Below are positions 17,319 to 25,860 of a stretch of 47,073 bases of DNA, piece after piece. The notes under the pieces are model-generated. The model was not told the origin of the DNA, ran no database searches, and saw only the letters and a program-made list of their open reading frames with translations. The stretch's first letter is position 1. Each line of letters begins with the position of its first letter. A program made the translations under genes and the position numbers. The stretch is from Roseibium denhamense (lineage in GTDB: Bacteria; Pseudomonadota; Alphaproteobacteria; Rhizobiales; Stappiaceae), in assembly GCF_009711415.1 (NCBI RefSeq), contig NZ_SMLZ01000113.1:1-47073 (forward strand), in the 5' to 3' direction.

Positions 17319-18068
17319 TTATTGCAGAGTATTTTCAGGGTCAAACGCCGTTATGCGGCCCTCCTTGACCTTTAACCGCTCCGGGCATTTCGCCAGTTCC
17401 TTGTCCAGATAGGCCTTGGCGAGCGCCCTGTTATGCCGAACGTCCGGAAAGGCCGCTTTAAGGGTATCCATGGCGCTGTCCTGGACCGCATCGCCCAGTG
17501 CAACGTTGTAGAGGGCTTTTGCACGGGCGCGGCTGCGGAAAAGACCCCTACCGGTCAGGTACCGCTCTCCCAGCGTCGCCCCGGCCGTCTCAAAACCTCC
17601 CGTCATGGCAAGATGGAACAAGCACAAGGTTTCTTTCCGAAAATCCGGCGCCTCACTGATGTGATTCATGTTGGTTTCGGCAAGGATGGCTTGCGCGACG
17701 GGATATCCAAGATACGCGGCAGTCATGTAACCGTAATAGGTGGTCCGGTAAGCCAGATCTCTCAGGGTTTCATATTCAAAAAGCCTGGAATTGGGGACTT
17801 TGAAGGGATGTGGCTTACAATCCGCCTCCCAAGTCAGCCAGGATAATTCGGTGATCGCAACGGGATCTTGGTGTTCTTGAAGGCTCTGAAGCCTTTGGTA
17901 GGCCTGCTGATCTCCTTTGCACGCAGCATCGCCAAGGGCGTTCATCGCCTCGCGCTGTTCCTGCCATTGCTTGGACAACAGATCGGCAGCCCGCGTCTGC
18001 GGAGCTAATGCAAGACAACCGGCCAAGAGAGCCGCAAACACCTGAACAAATCTTGTCGAAATCGACAT
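17319..18068 (-). CDS. Secreted Sel1/TPR-like hypothetical protein
   Basis: A 249-residue protein with a signal peptide (cut after about residue 27, PQTRAA). The mature part is helical, with Sel1-like repeats best seen in AGATLGERYLTGRGLFRSRARAKALYN. Three or four cysteines (DAACKG, EADCKP, ETLCLF, AKCPE) may form disulfides. GGAGG sits seven bases before the ATG. It probably acts as a periplasmic scaffold, though no partner is visible. An imperfect palindrome lies about 50 bases upstream of the start. Confidence 0.8.
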   Translation of the reverse strand: MSISTRFVQVFAALLAGCLALAPQTRAADLLSKQWQEQREAMNALGDAACKGDQQAYQRLQSLQEHQDPVAITELSWLTWEADCKPHPFKVPNSRLFEYETLRDLAYRTTYYGYMTAAYLGYPVAQAILAETNMNHISEAPDFRKETLCLFHLAMTGGFETAGATLGERYLTGRGLFRSRARAKALYNVALGDAVQDSAMDTLKAAFPDVRHNRALAKAYLDKELAKCPERLKVKEGRITAFDPENTLQ

Positions 18069-18116
18069 GAACCTGCCTCCACGCGCAATGTGCCGGAGCG
18101 CCCATCCTTAGCGGTT

Positions 18117-18133
18117 CACATGTTTAACGTGTG
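18117..18133. promoter_or_regulatory. Imperfect palindrome upstream of the Sel1-like gene
   Basis: CACATGTTTAACGTGTG has 8-base arms with one mismatch. It sits 49 bases upstream of the minus-strand start at 18068, a usual operator distance. The cognate regulator is unknown. Confidence 0.3.
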
Positions 18134-18236
18134 TTTCAGATCACGTTTCCCGTCACGCCATGCAAGTCTGCTGAGACCTCATGCCGTCCAATGTCTTGGG
18201 ACAGGCATGACGGTGGTGGATGCATGTTTGGTGAAC

Positions 18237-18782
18237 TCAGACGGTCGGCGAAGGAGTACCCAGCGCTGTTCGCAGACCCGTTTTTACAATGAACTTATGA
18301 AAAGGAAGAATGGCCCATAGATAAGCATGGCCCGCCAGGTTATGGCGCCTGCAGCAGGTTGCCACGAACAAGCGTCCGTCTGCGCCTTGAGTCCGGTAAA
18401 GGCTCAGCCGGAAATCCTGATGCTTGTCATCTTCCCCCAAGACGATTTCATCGTTGTCCACGACGAAAATGCGGAAGAACGCGATCCGGTCGCCCTCTCC
18501 ACGCTCCGTAACCGGTGGATTGCTGTCCACCATGGCCAGGTCCGCTGTGGTTTTAAGCCCAAGCGGTTTGACCAGTAGGTCCCGGAGCTTCAGCAGCCTC
18601 TTTACCCAGACCGGGTCCCTGGAAACCATGTGATCTGCAATCAGCCGGATGTCCATCGTCTGCAACTCTGGCCGCTCTGCGATCGAAATCGAAAAAACAT
18701 CCAGGAAATCGGACGGGGCGCGGTAGGCATTCAAACGGCTCGCTGGTGGCAAAATCGCGTTCGACTGTACGGCGGCACGCAT
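18237..18782 (-). CDS. DUF2867 domain-containing protein
   Basis: A 181-residue protein. The ATG at 18782 is preceded by GGAAGGAG; the longer open frame (to 18854) lacks a site. The body fits the DUF2867 family: RAPSDFLDVFSISI near residue 25, an early WVKRLLKLRDLLVKPLGLKT helix, FFRIFVVDNDEIVLGEDDKH, LYRTQG, and a C-terminal YLWAILPFHKFIVKTGL. Family members are often fused to SDR-type NAD(P)-binding domains or stand alone, and the biochemical role is unknown. It is monocistronic, 105 bases upstream of the nitroreductase stop on the same strand. Confidence 0.85.
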   Translation of the reverse strand: MRAAVQSNAILPPASRLNAYRAPSDFLDVFSISIAERPELQTMDIRLIADHMVSRDPVWVKRLLKLRDLLVKPLGLKTTADLAMVDSNPPVTERGEGDRIAFFRIFVVDNDEIVLGEDDKHQDFRLSLYRTQGADGRLFVATCCRRHNLAGHAYLWAILPFHKFIVKTGLRTALGTPSPTV

Positions 18783-18887
18783 GGCTGGCTCCTTCCAAAG
18801 ACCTGAAATCCTAGGTTTGACCATAGCCGGATTGCACGCACGCGGGCGGCGCACATTGTCACACCGCCCAGCGCACTCAACCTGCGG

Positions 18888-19487
18888 TCACGCAAATTCA
18901 GGCGCGTTAAAGGCGCCCTGGAACGCGATTTCGTTCAAGGACTTCCTCTCACTCGGCCGTTCTTGTTTCTGGAGTTCAGAAGACAATGCTCCGACCGGTC
19001 CCCTGCGGCCGATCAAGATTGCAACCTCTGCCTTGTAGCGCCCGGGAACACCCAATGTCTCATGCACCCGGTCCCGGGCAAGGCCTGCAACTGCATGCGC
19101 GTGATAGCCGAGAAGGCTCGCCTGCAGTGCAGCCTGTCCCCAGGCCGTTCCCGCATCGAAGGAGTGAAACGCATTTGGAATGGTCCCGTTCTCCTTCACG
19201 CCATCGACTTCCTTGTCTGAAAACAAAAACACCAGGGCAGATGCGCCATGCGCCCAGCTGCCATTGAAGTCATCCAGCAATGAATAAAAGGAACTCCAGG
19301 TGCTGTCGTCGCGCCGGGAATAGACGAACCGCCACGGCTGCACATTGAAGGCAGACGGTGCCCAGCGGGCGGCTTCCAGAATGGTCAGCAAATCCGCCTC
19401 CGGCATGGTTGATCCATCGAAACTGCGGGGCGACCAGCGGTTCAAAAACAAATGATCGACAGGAAATTCTGAGTGGCGTGCTGGCAT
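18888..19487 (-). CDS. Nitroreductase family protein
   Basis: A 199-residue FMN-dependent nitroreductase-fold enzyme. The ATG at 19487 follows AAGGAG at good spacing and gives the expected N-terminus with FLNRWSPRSFDG. Family features are the RWSPRSF FMN-phosphate site, LEAARWAPSAFNVQPWRFVY, a mid-protein AWGQAALQASLLGY helix, and the C-terminal VAILIGRRGPVG. It is likely to reduce nitro or quinone compounds with NAD(P)H. The natural substrate is unknown. A MarR-like operator palindrome lies 68 bases upstream. Confidence 0.92.
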   Translation of the reverse strand: MPARHSEFPVDHLFLNRWSPRSFDGSTMPEADLLTILEAARWAPSAFNVQPWRFVYSRRDDSTWSSFYSLLDDFNGSWAHGASALVFLFSDKEVDGVKENGTIPNAFHSFDAGTAWGQAALQASLLGYHAHAVAGLARDRVHETLGVPGRYKAEVAILIGRRGPVGALSSELQKQERPSERKSLNEIAFQGAFNAPEFA

Positions 19488-19554
19488 GAGATTTCTCCTT
19501 TTTATCTCGCGGCCCGTCCGGACCGAAACTGTCCAGCCGTAGATAGCCACTCTT

Positions 19555-19572
19555 TATCTTTATATCAAGATA
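19555..19572. promoter_or_regulatory. Operator candidate of the nitroreductase gene
   Basis: TATCTTTATATCAAGATA is an 18-base palindrome with a single central mismatch (minus strand TATCTTGATATAAAGATA). This form, TATCTTGATATCAAGATA-like, is typical of MarR-family sites. It is 68 bases upstream of the nitroreductase start. No MarR gene is adjacent. Confidence 0.6.
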
Positions 19573-19618
19573 CTTGTTTACGAGAATTATTATCGCGAGA
19601 TATTTGCGCGTTCACTTC

Positions 19619-19666
19619 CCCGTTTCGGGGCAGGCAACAAGCGCCCTTCCCCTGCTCCGAAACGGG
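19619..19666. repeat. 16-bp inverted repeat, long hairpin
   Basis: CCCGTTTCGGGGCAGG (19619-19634) and CCTGCTCCGAAACGGG (19651-19666) are reverse complements with one mismatch, separated by 16 bases. The stem is far longer than chance. There is no T-tract, so it is not a standard terminator. Confidence 0.65.
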
Positions 19667-20022
19667 CTGAAGGCCGGGACGGTGACTTGGAACTGCTCGA
19701 TTAGACAGATGAAGCGCAGCGGTGAAACCGGGCCGACCTGCGTTCGGGTAAAGGCCGCGCTGGTCAAGGAAGGGGTTCGATGGCGCCGGCATTCCAGACA
19801 ACTGGCTTAGGCCTGCGGTGCTTCCGGCAATCTGGATAGCGCCCTCGCGGTCACAGCATGTGGCGATAAATGCTATGAATAGACGATAACTATCCGGCGC
19901 GCTGGCAGCGGTATAAGAGAGCCTGTCAGGACTGGACTGCGGTAAACAAGGGCGCCTGCGTCCAAGTGCTTATTATGGCAGCTGCCGCTTTAGCCATCGG
20001 GCGGGGTGCCCGAACCCAACTG

Positions 20023-21540
20023 CTACAGTCCTTCAAAGTCGCCCTTGTATTGGTCACGCAGAACCTTTTTCTGGATCTTGCCCATGGTGTTGCGCGGCAG
20101 ATGGTCCAGAACATGCACTTTTTTGGGCTGCTTGAACTTTGCAAGCTTGCTGGACAGGGCAGCGAGAATGAACGCCTCATCCGGCGTTGCACCCGGGTCC
20201 GGCGCAAGCACGGCCACCACGCCTTCTCCAAAATCAGCATGAGGCACGCCAATCACGGCGCTTTCTGCCACCCCATCGATTTCATCCAGCAGAGTTTCGA
20301 CTTCGGCGGGATATACATTGAAGCCGCCGGTGATGATCAGATCCTTCTCCCGGCCGACAATCGAGACATAGCCGTCTGTATCCATCCGCGCCATGTCTCC
20401 GGTGATGAAATATCCGTCGGCCCGGAACTCCTGAGCGGTCTTTTCCGGCATGCGCCAGTAGCCTTGAAAGACGTTCGGACCTTTCACCTCGATGATGCCG
20501 ACGTCGCCCTGCGCAACCTCGCGGCCTGTCTTCGGATCGGCAATTCTCAGTCCCACACCTGGCAGCGGAAAACCGACCGTTCCCGGACGCCGGTCGCCGT
20601 CATAGGGATTGGACGTGTTCATGTTGGTTTCCGTCATGCCGTAACGCTCCAGGATCTTATGACCCGTGCGGTGTTCAAACGCCTTGTGCACTTCTGCCGA
20701 AAGAGGTGCCGATCCGGAAATGAACACGCGGAAATGACGGACAAGATCACGGGTGAAGGCCTCAGACCCCAATAGGCGCGCATAGAAAGTTGGAACGCCC
20801 ATCATGCTTGTGGCTCCCGGCAAGAGGCGCAAGACGGCCTCCAGATCGAATTTCGGAAGAAACAGGAGCGAACCGCCCGCCATCATCAGACAGTTTGTAG
20901 CAACGAAGAGCCCGTGCGTATGGAAGATCGGCAAGGCGTGCAGAAGGACATCGTCTTCGGTAAACCGCCAATACTTTGCAAGGGTTTGGGAATTGGAGGC
21001 CAGATTGGCATGGCTGAGCATGGCACCCTTGGAGCGCCCGGTGGTTCCGGACGTGTACAAAATTGCGGCAAGGTCATCGTCCTCCCGCGGGCAGTTTTCG
21101 AACTGCTCCGGCATGCTGTCTGCAAGGCTCGCCAGTGGACCGGTTCCGGCCGCGCAAAGCGTTTGCAGAACGGCGCCGGTGCGCGCCGCGATATCGCTGA
21201 GAGCAGCTTCATTCTTCGAATCGCAGACGAACACCACAGGCTCGGCATCTTCCAGAAAGTAAGCGACTTCCGCCGGGGTATAGGCTGTATTCAGCGGCAG
21301 AAACACGCCTCCTGCCCGAATGGTGCCGAGATAGAGCATCAGGGCATCCGGTGTCTTTTCCACCTGAACAGCGACCCGGCCGCCCGGCTTCAGTCCCAGC
21401 TTTTTGACGGCACCTGCATATTGCGCCGATCTTTTCAGAACCTGTGCATAGGTCATTGTGACACCGTCGCCGGTTGTCAAAAAGACCTTGTCCAAAGAGG
21501 GGATGAAAGCGGTAAGGGTGTCAAAAAGATGATTGCTCAT
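20023..21540 (-). CDS. matB: Malonyl-CoA synthetase (malonate-CoA ligase)
   Basis: A 505-residue acyl-adenylate synthetase. The start at 21540 gives the MatB-type N-terminus MSNHLFDTL; the Shine-Dalgarno sequence is weak (CCAGG). ANL motifs are ILYTSGTTGRSKGAMLSHAN near 165, ERYGMTETNM near 300, ITGDMARMDTDGYVSIVGR near 400, and the catalytic lysine in PRNTMGKIQKK near 490. It should activate malonate (or methylmalonate) with ATP and CoA. Malonyl-CoA decarboxylase (matA) and malonate transporters, its usual partners, are not beside it. Another short-chain acid is possible. Confidence 0.88.
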   Translation of the reverse strand: MSNHLFDTLTAFIPSLDKVFLTTGDGVTMTYAQVLKRSAQYAGAVKKLGLKPGGRVAVQVEKTPDALMLYLGTIRAGGVFLPLNTAYTPAEVAYFLEDAEPVVFVCDSKNEAALSDIAARTGAVLQTLCAAGTGPLASLADSMPEQFENCPREDDDLAAILYTSGTTGRSKGAMLSHANLASNSQTLAKYWRFTEDDVLLHALPIFHTHGLFVATNCLMMAGGSLLFLPKFDLEAVLRLLPGATSMMGVPTFYARLLGSEAFTRDLVRHFRVFISGSAPLSAEVHKAFEHRTGHKILERYGMTETNMNTSNPYDGDRRPGTVGFPLPGVGLRIADPKTGREVAQGDVGIIEVKGPNVFQGYWRMPEKTAQEFRADGYFITGDMARMDTDGYVSIVGREKDLIITGGFNVYPAEVETLLDEIDGVAESAVIGVPHADFGEGVVAVLAPDPGATPDEAFILAALSSKLAKFKQPKKVHVLDHLPRNTMGKIQKKVLRDQYKGDFEGL

Positions 21541-21787
21541 GTGACCTGGTATCGCCATGGAGAAACGCGCGTGCCGGAACCGGCAGCTTGACCCCACCGT
21601 TTAATCAAGTCTGCCGCTTGAGAGCAAGGCGGCCGGTCCTTGGGATAACTGCAACCGGCGCCCTTGCAAGAAACGACAGCGGTGAGAGCACGCGGTGTCC
21701 CGCGCCAGATATGCGTGATACGGTCGTGCTGAATCACACCGGTGCTGCGCTCGAGTCGCGGCATGTAAATTCCAGAAAGGACAAGAC

Positions 21788-22441
21788 TTGAAGGCCAGAT
21801 CCCAGACCTTTGCCGAGCTCATCGCAGACGGAACAGTTCATGTAATCGGGATCGGCCTTGGTATCGCGGCCACAATCATCCTCGGCGCTACGCTTTGGGA
21901 TGCAGGCGATCCCGCCCGTCAAATCAGCGTACTGATTTATGCCGCCTGTCTGATGGCCATGCTGGTATGCTCCGCGCTCTACAACATGATCGCCAAGGAC
22001 AACAAAACGGGCGTTCTGCGCCGGCTGGACCATGCCGCGATCTTCCTGATGATTGCGGGAACCTACACACCGTTGACAGCCGTTATCATCGGGGGCTGGA
22101 CCGGCGGAATTCTGCTTGCCATCGTCTGGACCGGGGCACTGACCGGCGCGATCGTCAAACTCTTGAACCTTCAAGGTCTTGACCGGCTGACAGTGCCGAT
22201 CTGCCTCGGACTTGGGTGGGTTGTCGTTTTCTTCATCAAACCGCTCTTCGACAACGCGTCGGCCTTCGGCTTCTGGATGATTGTCGCAGGCGGTCTGCTC
22301 TACACCTGCGGGACGGTGTTTTATGCGTGGAAGAACCTGAAGTTCCAGAACGCGATCTGGCACGCGTTCGTTCTGGCGGCTGCCATCTGCCACTTCACCG
22401 CTGTCTTCTATGACGTCGCTCTCGCAGCTCCAAAACCCTGA
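21788..22441 (+). CDS. trhA: Hemolysin III family (PAQR-like) membrane protein
   Basis: A 217-residue protein with seven predicted membrane segments. The start is TTG at 21788, supported by AGAAAGGAC seven bases upstream and by the family N-terminus FAELIADGTVHVIG. Conserved polar residues of the HlyIII/PAQR superfamily are visible: Glu10, His18, RRLDHAAIFLMIAGTYTP in the middle, and HAFVLAAAICHF at the end. Bacterial members (TrhA) are associated with membrane lipid homeostasis; the hemolysin name is historical. It is divergent from matB. Confidence 0.92.
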   Translation: MKARSQTFAELIADGTVHVIGIGLGIAATIILGATLWDAGDPARQISVLIYAACLMAMLVCSALYNMIAKDNKTGVLRRLDHAAIFLMIAGTYTPLTAVIIGGWTGGILLAIVWTGALTGAIVKLLNLQGLDRLTVPICLGLGWVVVFFIKPLFDNASAFGFWMIVAGGLLYTCGTVFYAWKNLKFQNAIWHAFVLAAAICHFTAVFYDVALAAPKP

Positions 22442-22464
22442 GAAGGCTTCGAAGCCGCCGATAT

Positions 22465-22501
22465 AGATCCGCGGGCGATAAATCGGACCCGATTTACCGC
22501 C
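22465..22501. repeat. Partial copy of the 105-bp structured repeat
   Basis: This contains AGATC then GCGGGCGATAAATCGG and CCCGATTTACCGCC, matching the first third of the elements at 25756 and 40096. The palindrome AAATCGG-AC-CCGATTT is intact. The rest of the element is absent or too diverged. It lies between the convergent hemolysin III and L,D-transpeptidase genes. Confidence 0.75.
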
Positions 22502-22520
22502 AATGCTTAAGCGTTAGCGG

Positions 22521-23273
22521 TCAGCCTTCCGCCGGCTTGTTTTTCTGCGACTGCTCTTCGGTCAGAACGATGACGTCCGTGCGCAGCGGCACGCGGTTGA
22601 ACAAATCGATCACGTCTTGCTGCCACATACGGATGCAGCCCGAAGAGACGCTTTTGCCAATGGAGTTCGGCTGGTTGGTACCGTGAACCCGGTAGAGCGT
22701 GTCTGTCGCGCCTTGCCACAGGTCCATGGCCCTAGCTCCGAGCGGGTTTCTGAGCCCAGCCGGGAAGCCTTTTTCCCAGTAGCGTTCAAGGGACGGCCTG
22801 CGGGCAATCATTTCCCGTGGAGGGCGCCAGATCGGGTGGACACGCTTGACGCGGACCTTGGCATCACCCGACCACGCAAAACCGGCCCGGCCGACACCAA
22901 TGCCATAGCGCAGCGCCTGTTTGCGCGACAACGTCCAGTACAGAAAGTTGTCGTAAGGATCGACAATGATCGTTCCCGGCTTTTGGCGGGAGTCATACTC
23001 CACCACCTGGCGCCAATATTTTTGGTCGAACTTCTTGTAGTTGATCGCAGGCCAAGTGTAGTCGCCATCCGGCAAAGCTGCATAGGCTGAGGCGTAGTCG
23101 AAATCCTCTCCCGGCAAATCCGGCTGGTCCGGCAGCCCGACAAGTTCCATGGTTTGACAGCCACTCAGGGCGGCAGCGGTCAAAGCCAGTCCGCCGCCAA
23201 GCAGCGTCCGGCGGCTTAGTGTGCTTTGGACAGCAGTCTCACCCGAACCGGTCAAAAACAATTTGCGCGTCAT
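22521..23273 (-). CDS. L,D-transpeptidase, lipoprotein/Tat-type leader
   Basis: A 250-residue YkuD-family enzyme. The ATG at 23273 follows GGAGG. The leader has SRRTLLGGG, a Tat-like motif, then LSGC, a lipobox, so it may be exported folded and lipidated (inference). The catalytic domain (about 110-240) has YRVHGTNQPNSIGKSVSSGC followed by IRM, the HxxxN...SxGCIR signature with the active-site Cys. It forms 3-3 crosslinks or attaches proteins to peptidoglycan in the periplasm. FDYASAYAALPDGDY precedes the domain. Confidence 0.93.
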   Translation of the reverse strand: MTRKLFLTGSGETAVQSTLSRRTLLGGGLALTAAALSGCQTMELVGLPDQPDLPGEDFDYASAYAALPDGDYTWPAINYKKFDQKYWRQVVEYDSRQKPGTIIVDPYDNFLYWTLSRKQALRYGIGVGRAGFAWSGDAKVRVKRVHPIWRPPREMIARRPSLERYWEKGFPAGLRNPLGARAMDLWQGATDTLYRVHGTNQPNSIGKSVSSGCIRMWQQDVIDLFNRVPLRTDVIVLTEEQSQKNKPAEG

Positions 23274-23440
23274 GCAGCCTCCAGAAAGTCCGCCTCTTCT
23301 TGAGACAGCTCCCGGCAACTTGCAAGTCACATTCGGTGGAAATCACTTCCTTTCCGCCAATTCCTGACCACAATTGCCGCTGAGTGTGACAAGTCTTCAA
23401 CGCATGCCCGTTTCCGGCGAAAAGTATTCAAGGACAATTC

Positions 23441-24508
23441 GTGCCCCATTTCGAAAACTCCCAGTCCATCCCTGTTTTTGACGGACATAACGACACCCTT
23501 TTGAAGCTTGTCATTGAGGACATTCAAAAGAAACCGCGCAGCTTTTTCGAACGCTCCACGAAGGGGCATCTGGACTTCGAGCGCGCGCAGGATGGCGGAT
23601 TTGCCGGAGGACTGTTTGCCCTTTTCGTTCCTTCGGATCCCAATCAGGACTTTTCAAAACCGTTCAATCCGAAGGACCCCAACAGCTACCGGCCCGTGCC
23701 GCAGAAGGACGCCTTAAGCTTCACATACAGGATGATTGAGAAGGCAGAGCTTCTTGCCGGCGAATCCGAGGGCGGTTTCAAAATCTGCAAATCGCCGGAA
23801 GAGCTGCGCGATGCCATCAAGACCGGACAAATGGCCGTCAGCCTCCATATTGAAGGTGCCGAGGCCATCGATGACGAGTTCTATGTGCTTGAAGACCTCT
23901 ACAAACGGGGCCTCCGGTCTTTAGGCCCGGTCTGGAGCCGTGAGAACATTTTCGGTTACGGCGTGCCGATGGATCATCCGGCGTCGCCGGATATCGGCCC
24001 AGGCCTGACAGAAGCCGGACGGGATCTGGTGCGTGCCTGTAACAGGCTCGGTATTCTTCTGGACACGTCCCATTTGAACGAAAAGGGATTTTGGGACGTT
24101 GCGCGCATTACCGACCGGCCAATCATCGCGAGTCATTCTAATGCGCATGCGATTTGTGCCAGCAGCCGCAACCTGACCGACAAGCAGCTTGATGCCATCA
24201 AGGAGAGCGGCGGTCTGGTAGGTATCAATTTCCATATCGCGTTCCTGCGGCCGGACGGTGCCTATAACCGCGATACGCCAATTGATGTCATCGCGGACCA
24301 TGCTGCCTACCTGATCGACCGCCTCGGCGAAGATCACGTTGCTCTCGGGTCCGATTTTGACGGCTGCCTGCCGCCGAAGGATCTGGCCGATGTCACTGGT
24401 TTACCTCGGTTATTGGAGACTTTCTCCGAGCGGGGGTTCAGCGATTCCGTGATCGGGAAGCTGGCCTACAAGAACTGGCTGTCTGCACTGGAAACCGCAG
24501 CCGCATGA
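23441..24508 (+). CDS. Membrane dipeptidase (renal dipeptidase family, M19)
   Basis: A 355-residue zinc dipeptidase. The GTG start at 23441 has AAGGAC upstream. Metal ligands appear in order: FDGHNDT near residue 15, HIEGAEAI near 135, DTSHLNEKG near 205, IIASHSNAHAI near 225, and GSDFDG near 305. There is no signal peptide, so it is cytosolic, unlike the mammalian membrane enzyme. It would split dipeptides. It precedes a GntR-type gene and faces the Opp operon, consistent with a peptide-use locus. Confidence 0.93.
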   Translation: MPHFENSQSIPVFDGHNDTLLKLVIEDIQKKPRSFFERSTKGHLDFERAQDGGFAGGLFALFVPSDPNQDFSKPFNPKDPNSYRPVPQKDALSFTYRMIEKAELLAGESEGGFKICKSPEELRDAIKTGQMAVSLHIEGAEAIDDEFYVLEDLYKRGLRSLGPVWSRENIFGYGVPMDHPASPDIGPGLTEAGRDLVRACNRLGILLDTSHLNEKGFWDVARITDRPIIASHSNAHAICASSRNLTDKQLDAIKESGGLVGINFHIAFLRPDGAYNRDTPIDVIADHAAYLIDRLGEDHVALGSDFDGCLPPKDLADVTGLPRLLETFSERGFSDSVIGKLAYKNWLSALETAAA

Positions 24509-24865
24509 CCATGTTGGCCGCGCAAAACGCGCGCCAACTGCCCTGGAGTTCTGATCACGATTACGCGACATCGCGAATTTGTTACCGACCGTTTGGAAAT
24601 AGCAATTGCAAATGCTGTCAGGAATGGGACAATGCACGCATTGTTAGTTTTAGCAGCCATATAAGCGACACGAGATACTAAAAACATTTGCCCGGCATCA
24701 GTGGCTCACACATTGCCCCGGGCCCGTCCATCGCAAAAACAAATGGCTGCGGACTTTGACAGCGCCCCATCGACCCTTCCAATCGTGAAGCGGTTCTGAT
24801 CAAGCATGCGACCGGCGGAGAGGGCTGCCGGTCACATCACGCGCTGTCATCTGACGAAGGGTGCT

Positions 24866-25651
24866 ATGGGGGGCAGCAACGGAATGATGCAGGGGCTCGC
24901 GGACACAGCAAAACCGCAAACCGCAACGCCGCAGAAGCGTGCGACGAAATCCAGCACAGTCTATCAAGATCTGAAACGCAAGATTTTAACGGGCGGCCTC
25001 ACAGCGGACAGCCCGATTACCGAACAGGCGTTGGCGCAGGAATATGAGTGCTCCCAAAGCACCATCCGGGAAGCCCTGATGCTATTGCAGGAATACGGGC
25101 TCGTGGTGCGCAAGGGGTATCAGGGGACATTCGTCACGAACCCGACCCCGGTCGAGGCGGCACTGCTCCTGACGATCCGGATCGACCTGGAGACGGCTGG
25201 GGTGATGCAATCTGTCGAGCGGATACAGGCCTCCGAGATCGCAACGCTTCGCCAACTCGGCACCGAATTCGAAGCCTGCCGTGCAAGGCGCGATGTTTTT
25301 GGCGCGGCCGAGATTGACCGCCAGCTGCACACCAAGCTGTTCGAACATGCCGGTCTCCCGGTACTCGAGCCGATCCTGACCCGCACGATCATGCAGCTCC
25401 AGCAAATCATGCTGCCGCGTCCACGCGGTGAAAGTGCCTGGACCACTCCAATGGTCACGCCACATGATGCGATCTTCGATGCGCTGGAGGATGGGGATAA
25501 AACAGGCGCCGTCGCAGCTGTCCGGTCACACATCCTTTCAAGCGCTGTCCGCCTGGCGCCGCATGTCTATGGAGAAAACATGGCAACGCTTGGCCGGAAC
25601 CTGGATCAGGGCAGCGCCGACGCCCCTAGCCTTGTCCGCTCTGCCGGGTAG
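24866..25651 (+). CDS. GntR/FCD-family transcriptional regulator
   Basis: A 261-residue FadR-type regulator. The ATG at 24866 with AAGGG upstream is preferred; 24806 and 24884 are alternatives. The winged HTH spans about 30-95 (TVYQDLKRKILTGGL, EQALAQEYECSQSTIREALM, LLQEYGLVVRKGYQGTFV). An FCD ligand domain follows (about 100-235) with metal/ligand His and Asp candidates (DRQLHTKLFEHAG, TPHDAIFDALEDGD, VRSHI). Its ligand is likely a small carboxylate or amino-acid metabolite. It lies between the dipeptidase and Opp genes, the likeliest targets (inference). Confidence 0.9.
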   Translation: MGGSNGMMQGLADTAKPQTATPQKRATKSSTVYQDLKRKILTGGLTADSPITEQALAQEYECSQSTIREALMLLQEYGLVVRKGYQGTFVTNPTPVEAALLLTIRIDLETAGVMQSVERIQASEIATLRQLGTEFEACRARRDVFGAAEIDRQLHTKLFEHAGLPVLEPILTRTIMQLQQIMLPRPRGESAWTTPMVTPHDAIFDALEDGDKTGAVAAVRSHILSSAVRLAPHVYGENMATLGRNLDQGSADAPSLVRSAG

Positions 25652-25674
25652 ACCAAACCGGACTTATCTAAAGG

Positions 25675-25700
25675 GAAAGCCGGCCGGCCGGCGGGCTTTC
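25675..25700 (+). terminator. Rho-independent terminator after the GntR gene
   Basis: GAAAGCC pairs with GGCTTTC around a GC-rich centre, followed by GTTTGTTT. The stem closes 24 bases past the GntR stop. Confidence 0.6.
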
Positions 25701-25755
25701 GTTTGTTTGGCAGTCGTGCAGCCAAAGTCAAATCTGATCAGATGGAATTTGCGTC

Positions 25756-25860
25756 AGATCGGCGGGCGATAAATCGGACCCGATTAACCGCCCAAAGCTG
25801 ATCGAATATGCAGTGATCGAGCATCTTTGGGCGTTTCAATCTAAACGCCCGATGCTCTAG
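25756..25860. repeat. 105-bp structured intergenic repeat, full copy A
   Basis: A full-length element matching 40096-40199. Within it, CGCCCAAAG (25789-25797) pairs with CTTTGGGCG (25825-25833), and GGGCGTTT (25829-25836) pairs with AAACGCCC (25843-25850). The two stems share bases, so only one can form. An inner palindrome AAATCGG-AC-CCGATTT is conserved. It lies between convergent genes (GntR and the Opp ATPase). Confidence 0.8.

Larger units (their letters stand above)
19488..20022. other. 535-bp non-coding region between nitroreductase and malonyl-CoA synthetase genes
   Basis: No credible gene is present; the 78-residue frames at 19565-19810 are low-quality shadows on both strands. The region holds an operator-like palindrome (19555-19572) and a long inverted repeat (19619-19666). 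The remainder, about 19670-20022, shows no structure I can name. Confidence 0.5.

Noticed and set aside
19565..19810. Two 78-codon open frames in the nitroreductase/matB spacer
   Set aside because: They cover the inverted repeat, have no ribosome site and do not resemble proteins.
20023..21540. Malonate utilisation operon around matB
   Set aside because: No matA, mdc or malonate transporter genes are adjacent, so only the synthetase itself is called.
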